The translations under genes and the position numbers were made by a program. The notes beneath the pieces were generated by a model that saw only the letters and a list, made by a program, of their open reading frames with translations, did no database searches and was not told the DNA's origin. Shown piece after piece: positions 1 through 9,035 of a stretch of DNA of 64,000 bases (positions within the stretch are counted from its first letter, which is position 1; each line of letters starts with the position of its first letter). The DNA comes from Azospirillum sp. TSH64 (GTDB lineage Bacteria; Pseudomonadota; Alphaproteobacteria; Azospirillales; Azospirillaceae). Where the stretch lies: NCBI RefSeq assembly GCF_003116035.1, contig NZ_LGQW01000015.1:2082902-2146901 (forward strand), read 5' to 3'.

Positions 1-85
1 AGAGGCGCCGATCTTCCAGGTCGCCGACTACGGCCTCGTCGCCGACCTGTTCAAGGCCCTGCCGGAGTTGCAGCAGGCGCTGTGA
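1..85 (+). CDS. etfA: Electron transfer flavoprotein alpha subunit, C-terminal end (partial)
   Basis: Only the last 27 codons are inside the window, read in the frame starting at base 2 and ending with TGA at 83-85. The residues read EAPIFQVADYGLVADLFKAL and then PELQQAL. This closely resembles the conserved tail of EtfA, where the FAD-binding domain ends in an APIFQVADYGLVGDLF-type stretch. EtfA with EtfB forms a soluble heterodimer that passes electrons from acyl-CoA and other dehydrogenases to ETF-quinone oxidoreductase. The rest of the gene, and probably etfB, lie to the left. The call rests on a short but distinctive motif. Confidence 0.75.
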   Translation, partial: EAPIFQVADYGLVADLFKALPELQQAL

Positions 86-193
86 CCGAAGGGCCGGGTC
101 TTCCGCTCGGGAGGCCCGGCCGCTTCGCGCTTGCCGCGGCGGGCCGGCTGTTCTATCGCTGGCGGAAGAGAAACCCGACAGCGGCAGGACGCC

Positions 194-1084
194 ATGAGCA
201 TCGACGGCATCACCGGACTGGACCATCTGGTCATCGCGACCCGCGACCTGGACATGGCGCGCGACGCCTACGCCCGGCTTGGCTTCACCGTGACGCCGCG
301 CGGCCACCACACCCAGTTGAAGTCGGCCAACCACACCATCCTGTTCCCGACCGGCACCTATCTGGAGTTGCTGGGCATCGAGGAACAGAGGCCGGTCAAC
401 GCCCATTACTCCGCCTTCCTGCGTCAGCGCGAGGGCATCGCCGCCATTGCACTGAAGACGCCGGACGCCCGCGCCGCCGTCGGGCCGCTGACCGCCGCCG
501 GCTTCCCGGTGTCGGGGCCCGTCGATTTCGGCCGGCCGGTGGAGTTGCCGGGCGGCAGCCGCGATGCGACCTTCACCATCACCCAGATCGACCCGGCCAC
601 GACCCCGGCCAGCCGCGTCTTCCTGTGCCAGCATCACACGCCCGATCTGGTCTGGCGTCCCGACCAGCTGGAGCATGCCAACAGCGCCACCGGGCTGGAG
701 GCGCTGGTCATCGCCGCCGCCGATCCCGATGCGGTCGCCGCGACCTATGCCACACTGCTGGGCGGCACCGTCACCGACCGCGGCTCCGCCCGCGTGGTGG
801 TGCCGGCCGGGTCCGGTGACGGTCAGGTGCCTGTGCTGGTCGCCACGCCCGACCGCCTGCATTGGGCCTGGACCGCCGATCCCGCCTTCGCCGCGGCCAC
901 CCTGCCCTTCTTCGCCGGCTTCGTCGTGCGCGTCGCCGATCCGGTGAAGGCCCAGCAGGCATTGCAGAAAAGCAAGTTCCCGACCGTGGTCGGAGAAGGC
1001 GTGATGCGGGTCGGATCGGGCAGCGCCTGCGGCGCCATGATCGCCTTCGCCCAGGGCTTCGACCTCGACAGCCTGATACCCTGA
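194..1084 (+). CDS. VOC family (glyoxalase-like domain) protein
   Basis: This 296-residue protein opens with GLDHLVIATRDLDMARDAYARLGFTVTPRGHH, the typical first beta-alpha-beta unit of a vicinal-oxygen-chelate fold with a likely metal-ligand His in DHL. A second related half begins near residue 160 (HANSATGLEALVIAAADPDAVAATYATLLGG), so two VOC modules are present, as in the glyoxalase-like PF13468 type. The ATG at 194 is chosen because AGGA lies at 186-189 and homology starts at once; an upstream TTG at 131 would add non-conserved residues. Members of the superfamily include dioxygenases, lyases and resistance proteins. The substrate cannot be read from the sequence and no neighbour suggests one. 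Confidence 0.8.
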   Translation: MSIDGITGLDHLVIATRDLDMARDAYARLGFTVTPRGHHTQLKSANHTILFPTGTYLELLGIEEQRPVNAHYSAFLRQREGIAAIALKTPDARAAVGPLTAAGFPVSGPVDFGRPVELPGGSRDATFTITQIDPATTPASRVFLCQHHTPDLVWRPDQLEHANSATGLEALVIAAADPDAVAATYATLLGGTVTDRGSARVVVPAGSGDGQVPVLVATPDRLHWAWTADPAFAAATLPFFAGFVVRVADPVKAQQALQKSKFPTVVGEGVMRVGSGSACGAMIAFAQGFDLDSLIP

Positions 1085-1191
1085 AATTCGCGACGATTTG
1101 CGCCGAATTGGGCATAGGTCCCGCTGAATTGCTTGTGTAGTGTCCGCCGACAGTTGCGCCCATGGATCGGGCGCGGACTGTGGAGATGCAC

Positions 1192-3147
1192 ATGACGACA
1201 GCGGGTCAGGCGATGGACGTGACGGGGGCTCCGGAGCAGGAGACCGGTTCCGTACCGGCGGCGCCCGGCCCATCCTCCGCATCATCCTCCGTGCTCCCGC
1301 TTTTCGATGCCCTGCCCGTCGCCGCCCTGCTCCGCGAGCCCGACGGGCGGCTGAGCGGCAATCGCCGCTTTCTCGACCGCTACGGCAACACCGATGCCTT
1401 CACCGCCGACCTTTCCGATGCCGTCCCCGGCGACGAGCGGGACGTCAGCGTCCAGTCAGCTGGCGGCGAGCCCCGCGACCTGCTGGTCCGCGTCGGCGGT
1501 CCGCCTTGGATCGCGACGGTGGAGGACGTCACCGAGCAGCGCCGCACCGCCCGCGGGCTGGAACTGGCGACCGAGAATCTCGAAGAGGCCTATCACACCG
1601 CCAAGCTCGGCTACTGGGAATACGGCATCCAGTCCGGCGAACTGGTGCTGAGCGACGCCGGGCTGGCGGTGCTGGGCCACGAGCGCGACCGCTTCGCCGG
1701 GGGATTCGACGGCCTGCTGGGCATCCTGCACCCCGACGACCGGCCGCGCTTCGGCAACATGCTGGAAAGTGTGGTCGGCAATCCCCAGCGCGTCTATGTC
1801 GAATACCGCGTCCACGACCGTGACGGCCGCGTCCGCTACGTCTCCGCCTCCTGCGCGCCGCGGCTGGATGCGCAGCAGCGGCTGACCCATGTCTTCGGCG
1901 TGCTTATGGACAGCACCGAGCGGGCGGAGGCCGCGGCCCAGCTTGAGGCCGCCAAGCAGCGCCTGGAGGAGGCCTACCGCACCGGCCATCTCGGCTATTG
2001 GGAGTATGGCATCCACAGCGGCACTCTGGTGTGGAACCGCGAGGCCTTCGGCATCTACGGCCAGGATGCGGACCGGTTCGAGCCGACCTTCGACAATCTG
2101 CTGGGCATTTTGCATCCCGACGACCGCATGTCCTTCGGCAACATGCTGGAAAGCGTGATCGGCAACTCGCGCCGCGTCTATGTCGAATACCGGGTGATCG
2201 ATCCGGCGGGAGAAATCCGCTACGTCTCCTCCTCCTGCGCACCGCGCTTCGATCTGGACGGGCGCCTGACCCACCTGTTCGGCGTCATGCTGGACACCAC
2301 GGAGCGGGCGCGGGCCGCCGACGCCCTGCGCGCGGCCAAGGACCGGGTGGAGCAGGCCTATCGCGAGTTGCAGGCCGCCCAGGACAGTCTGGTCCAGACC
2401 GAGAAGATGGCATCCCTCGGCCAGCTCGTCGCCGGCGTGGCGCACGAAGTGAACGGGCCGGTCGGCGTGGCGCTGACCACCGCCTCCCACCTGCTGAGCC
2501 GGGCGGAGGACGTGAAGCGCCAGTTCGCCGCCAGCGCCCTGACCCGCTCGGCCCTGGCCGGCTTCCTGGAGGTGGCGCAGGAGGCCGGGCAACTGCTGGT
2601 CGGCAACACCGAACGCATCGCCGCGCTGGTCCACATGTTCAAGCAGGTGGCGGCCGACCAGACCGGAGACGAGCGCCGCACCTTCTACCTGCGCGAATAC
2701 ACCGAGGACGTGCTGCTGAGCCTGCACACACAGATCGGCTCCTCCGGCCACCGGGTGGAGCTGGCCTGTCCGGAGGCGCTGCAACTGGAAAGCTTCCCCG
2801 GCGCCTTCGCCCGCGTGCTGACACATCTGGTGCGCAATTCGCTGACGCATGCCTTCCGGCCGGAGCAGAGCGGACGGATCACCATCGACATCCATGCCGA
2901 CGGCGACGACTGGATCGAGGTGGTTCACAGCGACGACGGGCAAGGGATCCTGGAAGCAGACCTGCCCCGGATCTTCGACCCCTTCTTCACCACCGCGCGC
3001 CATGCCGGATGCGTCGGGCTGGGACTGCACATCGCCTACAATCTGGCGACACAGACGCTCGGCGGCCAGTTGAGCGTCCGCAACAGCCCCGGCCACGGCG
3101 CCGTCTTCACCCTGCGGGTGCCGCGACAGGCACCGGATCTCGGCTGA
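1192..3147 (+). CDS. PAS-PAS sensor histidine kinase, probably cytoplasmic
   Basis: This 651-residue protein has no membrane segment. Two PAS/PAC units lie at about residues 134-245 and 262-373. They are near copies of each other, both containing LGYWEYGI, LLGILHPDDR, FGNMLES and RVYVEYRV. A coiled linker follows, then the dimerisation/phosphoacceptor helix with H418 in VAGVAHEVNGPVG. The HATPase domain has an N box with N549 (LVRNSLTHAF), a G1 box DDGQGI and a late box GLGLHIAYNL. The variant NGP after the His box resembles kinases that run LxxLVAGVAHExNxP. The start is placed at 1192 because GGAG at 1182-1185 has good spacing; in-frame ATGs also occur at 1162 and 1186. No receiver or cognate regulator is adjacent. 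The signal sensed is unknown. Confidence 0.88.
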   Translation: MTTAGQAMDVTGAPEQETGSVPAAPGPSSASSSVLPLFDALPVAALLREPDGRLSGNRRFLDRYGNTDAFTADLSDAVPGDERDVSVQSAGGEPRDLLVRVGGPPWIATVEDVTEQRRTARGLELATENLEEAYHTAKLGYWEYGIQSGELVLSDAGLAVLGHERDRFAGGFDGLLGILHPDDRPRFGNMLESVVGNPQRVYVEYRVHDRDGRVRYVSASCAPRLDAQQRLTHVFGVLMDSTERAEAAAQLEAAKQRLEEAYRTGHLGYWEYGIHSGTLVWNREAFGIYGQDADRFEPTFDNLLGILHPDDRMSFGNMLESVIGNSRRVYVEYRVIDPAGEIRYVSSSCAPRFDLDGRLTHLFGVMLDTTERARAADALRAAKDRVEQAYRELQAAQDSLVQTEKMASLGQLVAGVAHEVNGPVGVALTTASHLLSRAEDVKRQFAASALTRSALAGFLEVAQEAGQLLVGNTERIAALVHMFKQVAADQTGDERRTFYLREYTEDVLLSLHTQIGSSGHRVELACPEALQLESFPGAFARVLTHLVRNSLTHAFRPEQSGRITIDIHADGDDWIEVVHSDDGQGILEADLPRIFDPFFTTARHAGCVGLGLHIAYNLATQTLGGQLSVRNSPGHGAVFTLRVPRQAPDLG

Positions 3148-3170
3148 TCCTGGCTGCCGCCCGCCGCCGG

Positions 3171-5702
3171 TCAGGCGACGGTCTGGCGTTCGCGCCGCAG
3201 CGGTTCCAGCGCCTCGGCCACCGCGCGGCGCAGATCCGCGGCGATCACCGGCTTGTGCATCACGCGGAAATTGCCGGCCTCCGCCTCCTGCGCGCGGGCG
3301 GGGGCGGTGTCGCCGGTGACGAGGATGCCCGGCAGGATGCGGCCCAAGGCCAGCCGCACCTCGCGGATGGCCTCCGTTCCGGTGCGGCCGTCGCGCAGGC
3401 GGTAATCGGCGACGATCAGGTCGGGCGCCGGCCCGCGGTTGGCGAGGTCCAGGGCCTCGGCGCAGGATTCGGCCGCCATGACGCCATAGCCCCACTCGGC
3501 CAGCATGGCCCGCAGCCCTTCACGGACGATCATGTCATCCTCGATCACCAGCACCGTCGTGGCGAAAGCCGGACAGGGAGAGCACGGAGCGGGGGCCGGT
3601 TTCGCCGCCGGGGGATCGGCAACGGGAAGCTCGACCGCAAAGACCGACCCTTCTCCAGGTGTCGACCGCACTGTCACCTGATGGCCCAGCATGACCGACA
3701 GCCGCCGCACCACCGCCAGCCCAAGTCCCAGCCCCTGGTCGCGGTTGCGGCTGGCGTTGCCGACCTGCACGAACTCCTGGAAGATGTCCTCCTGCTGGTC
3801 GGCGGGAATGCCGATGCCGGTGTCCCACACCTCTATGCGGAGCATGTGGCCGCGGCGGCGGCACCCGATCAGGATGCGGCCCCTGTCGGTGTAGCGCAGG
3901 GCGTTTTCCACCAGATTCTGCAGGATGCGGCCGAGCAGCATCGGGTCGCTGCGCACATGGATGCTGCTCGGCACGATGTGCAGGAGCAGTCCCTTCTGGA
4001 CGGCGACCGGCCGGCTGTTGGCGGCGACGCGGTCCATCACCTCCGCCAGCGCGAAGACCTCGACCTCCGGCACCACCGCGCCCGCCTCCAGCCGGGAGAC
4101 GTCCAGCAGCCCGTCGAGCAGCATCTTCAAGGCGCCGAGCGCCCGCTCCATCGTGCCCAGGACATTGCGGGTCATCGGGTCGCTGACGCGGCTCGACAGC
4201 ACCTCCATCAGCAGCATCAGCGACTGCACCGGCTGGCGCAGATCGTGGCTGGCGGCGGCCAGGAACTTGGACTTGGCGACATTCGCCCGGTCGGCCTCCC
4301 GCCTCGCATCGGTCAGCGCCGCCTGGGCACGCTTGTGTTCGGAGATGTCGCGGACGGTGGCGATCAGGCTGACCAGCCGGTTGTCATGATCGCGGACCGG
4401 CGACGCGCTCAGCTCCAGGCAGCGCGGCCCTTTCGGGTCCGCCCCCTCCCCGTCCGGGTCGGACCGGGTCAGTTCCACCCGCGCATCGCGTCCGACGACG
4501 ATGGCGTCGCGCAAGGGCTGCAAGGCAGCACGGTCCTTGGTCGCCCGTTCCAGCGCGGTCAGGGCGCCGCTGCCCATCAGGGCGGAAATCGGTGCACCCA
4601 GCAACTGTTCGAGCGCCGGATTGACATAGACGATGGGCATGCCCGGCTGGGTAGCGTCGGCGATCATGATGCCGTCGTTGCTCCAAGCCAGCGCCCGGTT
4701 GCGCACGCGCAGCGCCCGGTCGGTGTGGCGGCGCCATTGCAACTCGACGATGAAGGCGATGACGAACAGCAGGATCACCACCGTGGTGGCGACCGCCCAG
4801 CCGATGTAGAGGCGGGCATTGTCGCGCCAGGGACCGAACACGGTCTCCACCGATTCACCGACGATGGCGACCACCGGATAGTCGGGCGCCGACCGGAAGG
4901 CGGTGATCCGCTCCACCCCGTCGACCGGACTGACCATGCGGATGTGGCCGACGGGTTGCTGCCTGATCGCCTGCCACAGTTCTGTGTTGGTGGTTCCCCG
5001 CCCCGTGACGCTGGTGGCCCCCGCGTTGCGGGCGATGATGACGCCGTCCGTCCGCAGCAGCGTCGCCGCACCGTCGGCCGGCAAGCCGAGCACGCGGTAG
5101 TAGCGGGCGAAGGATTCGACCGGAATGTCGGCGACCGCAATCCCGGCGAATGTGCCGTCGGCATTCTCCAGCCGGCGCGAAACCGGGATCAGCGGATCCT
5201 GCGTTTCGGACGATGCGTAGGGCATGCCGATCACCAGCCCGCGCGGCGCGGCGTCGCGGGCGATGCGGAACTCGTCGCGGTCGGTGATGGCACCTTGAAA
5301 GGTGGCACGCCCGCCCCCCATGGTCAGCAGGCCCGAAGTGTCATAGACGCGAACCCCGACCACCAGGCCCTCTTCAAAGGCCCGCCGGGAATCCAGGCGC
5401 ATGGAGCGGTTGCGCTCGGTGTTGGCGATCAGGTCCAGCAGCAGGTCGTCGACGCGGCGGAAGGTGGAGACCGCATGCTCCTCCACCAGACGGGCCACGA
5501 CGGCGGTCTTCTCATGGGCGGTCAGGTCGAGCAAACGCTCTTCCCGATGGAGGCGGTCGAGCAGAATCCACCACAGGGCGGCGATGGCCAGCGCAACCGC
5601 CATGGCGGGCAGGACCAGACGCCCGCCGAAACCGGAAAAAAGCCAGAGCGCCCGCTTCACGTATACCCCGAACGCAGTGGATCGTCCGCCGGCCGTGTCC
5701 AT
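3171..5702 (-). CDS. Membrane-bound hybrid sensor histidine kinase (Cache-PAS-HisKA-HATPase-REC)
   Basis: This 843-residue protein has a transmembrane helix at about 27-48 and another at about 298-320. They enclose a periplasmic region of roughly 250 residues with the look of a double-Cache/PDC sensor (GVRVYDTSGLL, DEFRIARD, GIAVADIPVESFARYY). A PAS unit (about 335-455), HisKA with H486 in AAASHDLRQPVQSL, and HATPase (N600 region NLVENALRY, DTGIGIP, GLGLGLAVVRRL) follow. A C-terminal receiver has acidic residues at 721-722, the phospho-acceptor D766 in LIVADYRL and K817 in MHKP. There is no HPt domain, so phosphotransfer must go to a protein elsewhere. The SHDLRQP box and C-terminal receiver match a family common in Azospirillum and Rhodopseudomonas. 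Transcription diverges from murJ. Confidence 0.9.
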   Translation of the reverse strand: MDTAGGRSTAFGVYVKRALWLFSGFGGRLVLPAMAVALAIAALWWILLDRLHREERLLDLTAHEKTAVVARLVEEHAVSTFRRVDDLLLDLIANTERNRSMRLDSRRAFEEGLVVGVRVYDTSGLLTMGGGRATFQGAITDRDEFRIARDAAPRGLVIGMPYASSETQDPLIPVSRRLENADGTFAGIAVADIPVESFARYYRVLGLPADGAATLLRTDGVIIARNAGATSVTGRGTTNTELWQAIRQQPVGHIRMVSPVDGVERITAFRSAPDYPVVAIVGESVETVFGPWRDNARLYIGWAVATTVVILLFVIAFIVELQWRRHTDRALRVRNRALAWSNDGIMIADATQPGMPIVYVNPALEQLLGAPISALMGSGALTALERATKDRAALQPLRDAIVVGRDARVELTRSDPDGEGADPKGPRCLELSASPVRDHDNRLVSLIATVRDISEHKRAQAALTDARREADRANVAKSKFLAAASHDLRQPVQSLMLLMEVLSSRVSDPMTRNVLGTMERALGALKMLLDGLLDVSRLEAGAVVPEVEVFALAEVMDRVAANSRPVAVQKGLLLHIVPSSIHVRSDPMLLGRILQNLVENALRYTDRGRILIGCRRRGHMLRIEVWDTGIGIPADQQEDIFQEFVQVGNASRNRDQGLGLGLAVVRRLSVMLGHQVTVRSTPGEGSVFAVELPVADPPAAKPAPAPCSPCPAFATTVLVIEDDMIVREGLRAMLAEWGYGVMAAESCAEALDLANRGPAPDLIVADYRLRDGRTGTEAIREVRLALGRILPGILVTGDTAPARAQEAEAGNFRVMHKPVIAADLRRAVAEALEPLRRERQTVA

Positions 5703-5960
5703 CGCCAGGAAAGCGGACGCCCGCGGCAGGCGGACGCAAGCATGCCGCAACGCAGATGCCGACGCAACGCCGTAACCGGCAAGGTGGCACCGGCGGACAG
5801 TTGCTCCACCCATGCAGGCCACCCCCCAATTTCTCTCGTCTACAGCGTTCCGAGACACGCTCCGGCGCACCGGACCGCTGGGGCGCAGGCATGCCCGGCG
5901 GCGCCAACCGCGCCGAAAAGCCGGCTTTGCCGCGCTGCCGCAGCCGGCTATACCGCCGCG

Positions 5961-7547
5961 ATGAGCTTCGCACGTGCCATCGCCACCGTCGGCGGACTGA
6001 CCCTGTTGAGCCGGCTGGCCGGCTTCGCACGCGACATTTTGACCGCGGCGGTGCTGGGCGCCGGCCCGGTGGCCGATGCCTTCTTCGTCGCGCTGAAGCT
6101 GCCCAACCTGTTCCGCCGGCTGTTCGCGGAGGGCGCCTTCGGCGTTGCCTTCGTCCCGTTGTTCGCCGCCGAGCTTCAGACCCGCGGGCGCAGCGCCGCC
6201 ATCCGTTTCGCGGAGGAGGCGCTGGCAATGCTGCTGGCGATGCTGCTGCCCTTCACGCTGGCGGCCATCGTCGCCATGCCCTGGTTGATGCACGGGCTCG
6301 CCCCCGGCTTCGTCGACGAACCGGCCAAGTTCGCCCTGGCGGTTGATATGGCGCGGCTGACCTTTCCCTACCTGGCGCTGATCTCGCTGGTGGCGCTGCT
6401 GGGCGGGGTTCTGAATGCGCTCGACCGTTTCGGACCGTTCGCCGCGGCCCCCATCGCCTTCAACCTCACGCTTGTCGCCGCCCTGCTGACCGCCCCGCGG
6501 CTGGGTCTGGAACCCGGCACCGCCATGGCGGCGGCGGTGACGCTGTCGGGGGTGGTCCAGGTCGCCTGGATGGCCTGGGCCTGCGCCAAGGCCGGGGTGG
6601 TGCTGACGCTGCGCCCGCCGCGGATGACGGAGGGGATGCGGCGGCTGTTCCGGCTGATCGGACCGGGCGCCATCGGTGCCGGGGTCATGCAGATCAACCT
6701 GTTCCTGAACATCGTGCTGGCCTCGCTGCTGCCGTCGGGCGCGGTGTCGTTCCTCTATTATGCCGACCGGCTGAACCAGATGCCGCTGGGCGTCATCGGC
6801 ATCGCCATCGGCACCGCCCTTCTGCCGGTGCTGGCCCGCCATGTCGCCGCCGGGGACGAGCGGATGGTCCGCCATTACCTGAGCCGCGCGCTGGAGTTCA
6901 GCCTGCTGCTCGGCCTCCCGGCCGCGGTGGCGCTCGGCGTGGCGGGGACGCCCATCGTCGCCGTCCTGTTCCAGCGCGGCGCCTTCGGTCCGGAGGAGGC
7001 GCACGCCACGGCGATGGCGCTCGCCGCCTATGCCATCGGCATCCCGGCCTATGTGATCGTGAAGTCGCTGAACGCCGCCTTCTTCGCCCGCCACGACACG
7101 GTCACCCCGGTGCGCGTCGCCGTCATCGTGACGGTGGCGACCGCCCTGCTGGCTCTGGTTCTGATGCCCTGGCTGGGCCATGTCGGCATCGCACTGTCCA
7201 CCGGGCTGACGGCCTGGCTGGATGTCGCCCTGCTGGTGGCGGCGATGCGCAAGCGCAGCCTGTTCGACCTGGATGAGCGCCTGAAGCGCCGCGCCCCCCG
7301 GATCGCGGCGGCTGCGCTCGGCATGGGAGCCGCCCTTCTGGCGGGCGGGCATGTGCTGGCCCCCTGGCTGGACGCGCCTTCCACCGCAGTGCGGTTCCTG
7401 GCGCTGGCCTTGCTCGTCTCTGGCGGCGCCGCGGCTTTCGGCGCGCTGGCGACGCTGCTGGGCGGGGCCAATCCGGGAGACGTTAAAAGTATGCTGTCGA
7501 AATCCTCCTCCCCACAAGGGGCAGAGGAGACGGCACGTCATGGCTAG
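5961..7547 (+). CDS. murJ: Lipid II flippase MurJ (MviN)
   Basis: This 528-residue polytopic protein begins MSFARAIATVGGLTLLSRLAGFARDILTAAVLGAG. This is the hallmark N terminus of MurJ, including the arginine in the first cytoplasmic edge (GFARD). It continues with the conserved AFFVALKLPNLFRRLFAEGAF block, and about 14 hydrophobic helices can be traced. MurJ moves the peptidoglycan precursor lipid II across the inner membrane and is normally essential. The ATG at 5961 gives the expected length; the frame remains open far upstream, but that part is antisense to the hybrid kinase. The gene ends just before the promoter and riboswitch leader of metZ, so the two are probably separate transcription units. 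Confidence 0.96.
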   Translation: MSFARAIATVGGLTLLSRLAGFARDILTAAVLGAGPVADAFFVALKLPNLFRRLFAEGAFGVAFVPLFAAELQTRGRSAAIRFAEEALAMLLAMLLPFTLAAIVAMPWLMHGLAPGFVDEPAKFALAVDMARLTFPYLALISLVALLGGVLNALDRFGPFAAAPIAFNLTLVAALLTAPRLGLEPGTAMAAAVTLSGVVQVAWMAWACAKAGVVLTLRPPRMTEGMRRLFRLIGPGAIGAGVMQINLFLNIVLASLLPSGAVSFLYYADRLNQMPLGVIGIAIGTALLPVLARHVAAGDERMVRHYLSRALEFSLLLGLPAAVALGVAGTPIVAVLFQRGAFGPEEAHATAMALAAYAIGIPAYVIVKSLNAAFFARHDTVTPVRVAVIVTVATALLALVLMPWLGHVGIALSTGLTAWLDVALLVAAMRKRSLFDLDERLKRRAPRIAAAALGMGAALLAGGHVLAPWLDAPSTAVRFLALALLVSGGAAAFGALATLLGGANPGDVKSMLSKSSSPQGAEETARHG

Positions 7548-7553
7548 CCCCTC

Positions 7554-7582
7554 TTGACGACGGTCATAGGCAGTCGTACAAG
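7554..7582 (+). promoter_or_regulatory. Sigma70-type promoter of the metZ leader
   Basis: A TTGACG -35 element lies at 7554-7559 and TACAAG, a plausible -10, at 7577-7582, separated by 17 bases. The predicted transcription start, near 7588-7590, falls exactly at the first paired strand of the downstream SAM-II aptamer, which supports the assignment. Confidence 0.6.
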
Positions 7583-7587
7583 CGGAT

Positions 7588-7646
7588 CCACGTGGTGATT
7601 TGGTCGACCGGCTTGCGGGCCACGTAAAACAACCCGCTAAAAAGGT
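7588..7646 (+). promoter_or_regulatory. SAM-II riboswitch
   Basis: The RNA shows the SAM-II pattern. Stem P1 is ACGTGG at 7590-7595 paired with CCACGT at 7620-7625. Loop L1 contains TGATTTGG, followed by the conserved CGGCTTGC. The A-rich joining region TAAAACAA leads into GCTAAAAAGG at 7636-7645, the strand that forms the pseudoknot and binds S-adenosylmethionine. SAM-II aptamers are found mainly in Alphaproteobacteria upstream of metA, metX, metZ and metC genes, and the next gene here is metZ. Ligand binding is expected to reduce metZ expression when SAM is plentiful. An intrinsic terminator follows 17 bases later, pointing to transcriptional control. Confidence 0.94.
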
Positions 7647-7662
7647 CCGAGCCGCGTCCGCG

Positions 7663-7691
7663 CCTCGACCCGATCGGTCGGGGCTTTTTTT
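7663..7691 (+). terminator. Intrinsic terminator of the SAM-II leader
   Basis: CCTCGACC at 7663-7670 pairs with GGTCGGGG at 7676-7683 (one G-U pair) around a five-base loop. A run of seven T follows at 7685-7691. It lies between the aptamer and the metZ start, as expected for an attenuator that acts when SAM is bound. Confidence 0.85.
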
Positions 7692-7741
7692 GTTTGCGGC
7701 CGGCCTTGCCCCACCGGCGATCATCAGGGGAGAGTCGCGGA

Positions 7742-8950
7742 ATGTCGCGCACCGATCATCGCAATCCGAACGTCACGGGGCTGCGCCCCCGCTCCAAGCT
7801 GGTCCATGGCGGCATCCGCCGCTCGCAGTTCGACGAAACCTGCGAGGCGCTGTACCAGACCTCCGGCTTCGTCTACGGCTCGGCGGAAGAGGCGGAGAAC
7901 GCCTTCGCCAACGACGGCGCGCGCCACGTCTATTCCCGCTTCCGCAACCCGACCTCGGCGATGTTCGAAGACCGGCTGGCCGAATATGAGGGGGCGGAAT
8001 GGGCCTATGCCACCGCCAGCGGCATGGCCGCGGTGCATGGTGCCCTGATGAGCGGCCTGCGCACCGGCGACCGGGTGGTGGCTCCGCGGGCGCTCTTCAT
8101 CTCCTGCTACTGGATCCTGAAGGATCTGTGTAGCCGCTACGGCATCGAAACGGTGTTCGTCGACGGCACCAACCTGGCGGAGTGGGAAGAGGCGCTGTCG
8201 AAGCCGGCCAAGGCGGTCTTCCTGGAAACCCCGTCCAACCCCGGGCTCGAGGTCGTCGATCTCCGGGCGGTCTGCGATCTCGCCCACAAGGCGGGCGCGG
8301 TGGTCGTCGTCGACAATGCCTTCGCCACGCCGGTGCTCCAGCGTCCGTTCGACTTCGGCGCCGACGTCATCATCTATTCGGCGACCAAGCACATCGACGG
8401 CCAGGGCCGCTGCCTGGGCGGCGTCATCCTGGCCAAGGACAAGAAATACGCCTCGGAGGTCATCCATCCCTTCCTGCGCAACACCGGGCCGACCATCTCC
8501 CCCTTCAATTCCTGGCTGCTGCTGAAGGGGATGGAGACGCTGGAGTTGCGCGTCCATGCCCAGTCGGCCGCCGGGCTCCAGGTCGCGGAGTTCCTGGAAA
8601 GCCACCCGAAGGTGGCCCAGGTGCTGTACCCGCTGCTGCCCAGCCACCCGCAATACGATCTGGTGCGCAAGCAGATGACCGGCGGCGGCAACATGCTGTC
8701 GGTCTTCCTCAAGGGCGGCAAGACCGAGGCGTTCAACACGCTGAACGGCCTGCGCATGGTGATGATCTCCAACAATCTGGGCGATTCGAAGAGCCTGATC
8801 ACCCATCCCGCCACCACCACCCATTGCAAGCTGACGGACGAGGAGAAGGCCGCCGCCCGAATCGAACCTGGCCTGCTGCGCCTGTCCGTTGGTCTAGAGG
8901 ATCCCCAGGACATCATGGAAGATCTCGACCGCGCGCTCGCCGAGGCGTAA
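7742..8950 (+). CDS. metZ: O-succinylhomoserine sulfhydrylase MetZ
   Basis: This 402-residue PLP enzyme of the Cys/Met-metabolism family makes homocysteine from an activated homoserine and sulfide. The PLP lysine is K216 in IIYSATKHIDGQGRCLGG, and the upstream VVVDNAFATP carries the PLP-contacting Asp. The VYSRFRNPTSAMFEDRLA block and the C-terminal RLSVGLEDPQDI are typical of the family. ATG at 7742 is preceded by AGGGGAGAG at good spacing. The SAM-II leader makes a methionine-pathway role nearly certain. The choice of O-succinyl rather than O-acetyl homoserine follows the usual annotation of this subfamily and is not proven by sequence alone. Confidence 0.95.
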   Translation: MSRTDHRNPNVTGLRPRSKLVHGGIRRSQFDETCEALYQTSGFVYGSAEEAENAFANDGARHVYSRFRNPTSAMFEDRLAEYEGAEWAYATASGMAAVHGALMSGLRTGDRVVAPRALFISCYWILKDLCSRYGIETVFVDGTNLAEWEEALSKPAKAVFLETPSNPGLEVVDLRAVCDLAHKAGAVVVVDNAFATPVLQRPFDFGADVIIYSATKHIDGQGRCLGGVILAKDKKYASEVIHPFLRNTGPTISPFNSWLLLKGMETLELRVHAQSAAGLQVAEFLESHPKVAQVLYPLLPSHPQYDLVRKQMTGGGNMLSVFLKGGKTEAFNTLNGLRMVMISNNLGDSKSLITHPATTTHCKLTDEEKAAARIEPGLLRLSVGLEDPQDIMEDLDRALAEA

Positions 8951-8956
8951 AGATCG

Positions 8957-9008
8957 TGCCGGAACTTATGTTGCAGTGCAGCGTTGACCCTGCAGTCAGG
9001 TTCCGGCA
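8957..9008 (+). repeat. Inverted repeat between metZ and the phasin gene
   Basis: TGCCGGAAC at 8957-8965 and GTTCCGGCA at 9000-9008 are perfect complements. The 34-base loop holds further partial pairing (TTGCAGTGCA, CCTGCAG). No T run follows. It could end metZ transcription, protect the 3' end, or act in the leader of the downstream phasin gene. Confidence 0.4.
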
Positions 9009-9035
9009 ACGATTTCCAAGAGAGAGGCGACGCCC

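Noticed and set aside
1998-5960. Plus-strand open frame running more than 1,300 codons before murJ
   Set aside because: It runs in frame into murJ, but the upstream part lies in a shifted frame over one kinase and antisense to the other. Codon use and composition are those of a high-GC shadow.
5703-7724. Minus-strand extension of the hybrid kinase over murJ
   Set aside because: This part is Gln/Gly/Arg-rich and antisense to murJ; the credible kinase start is at 5702.
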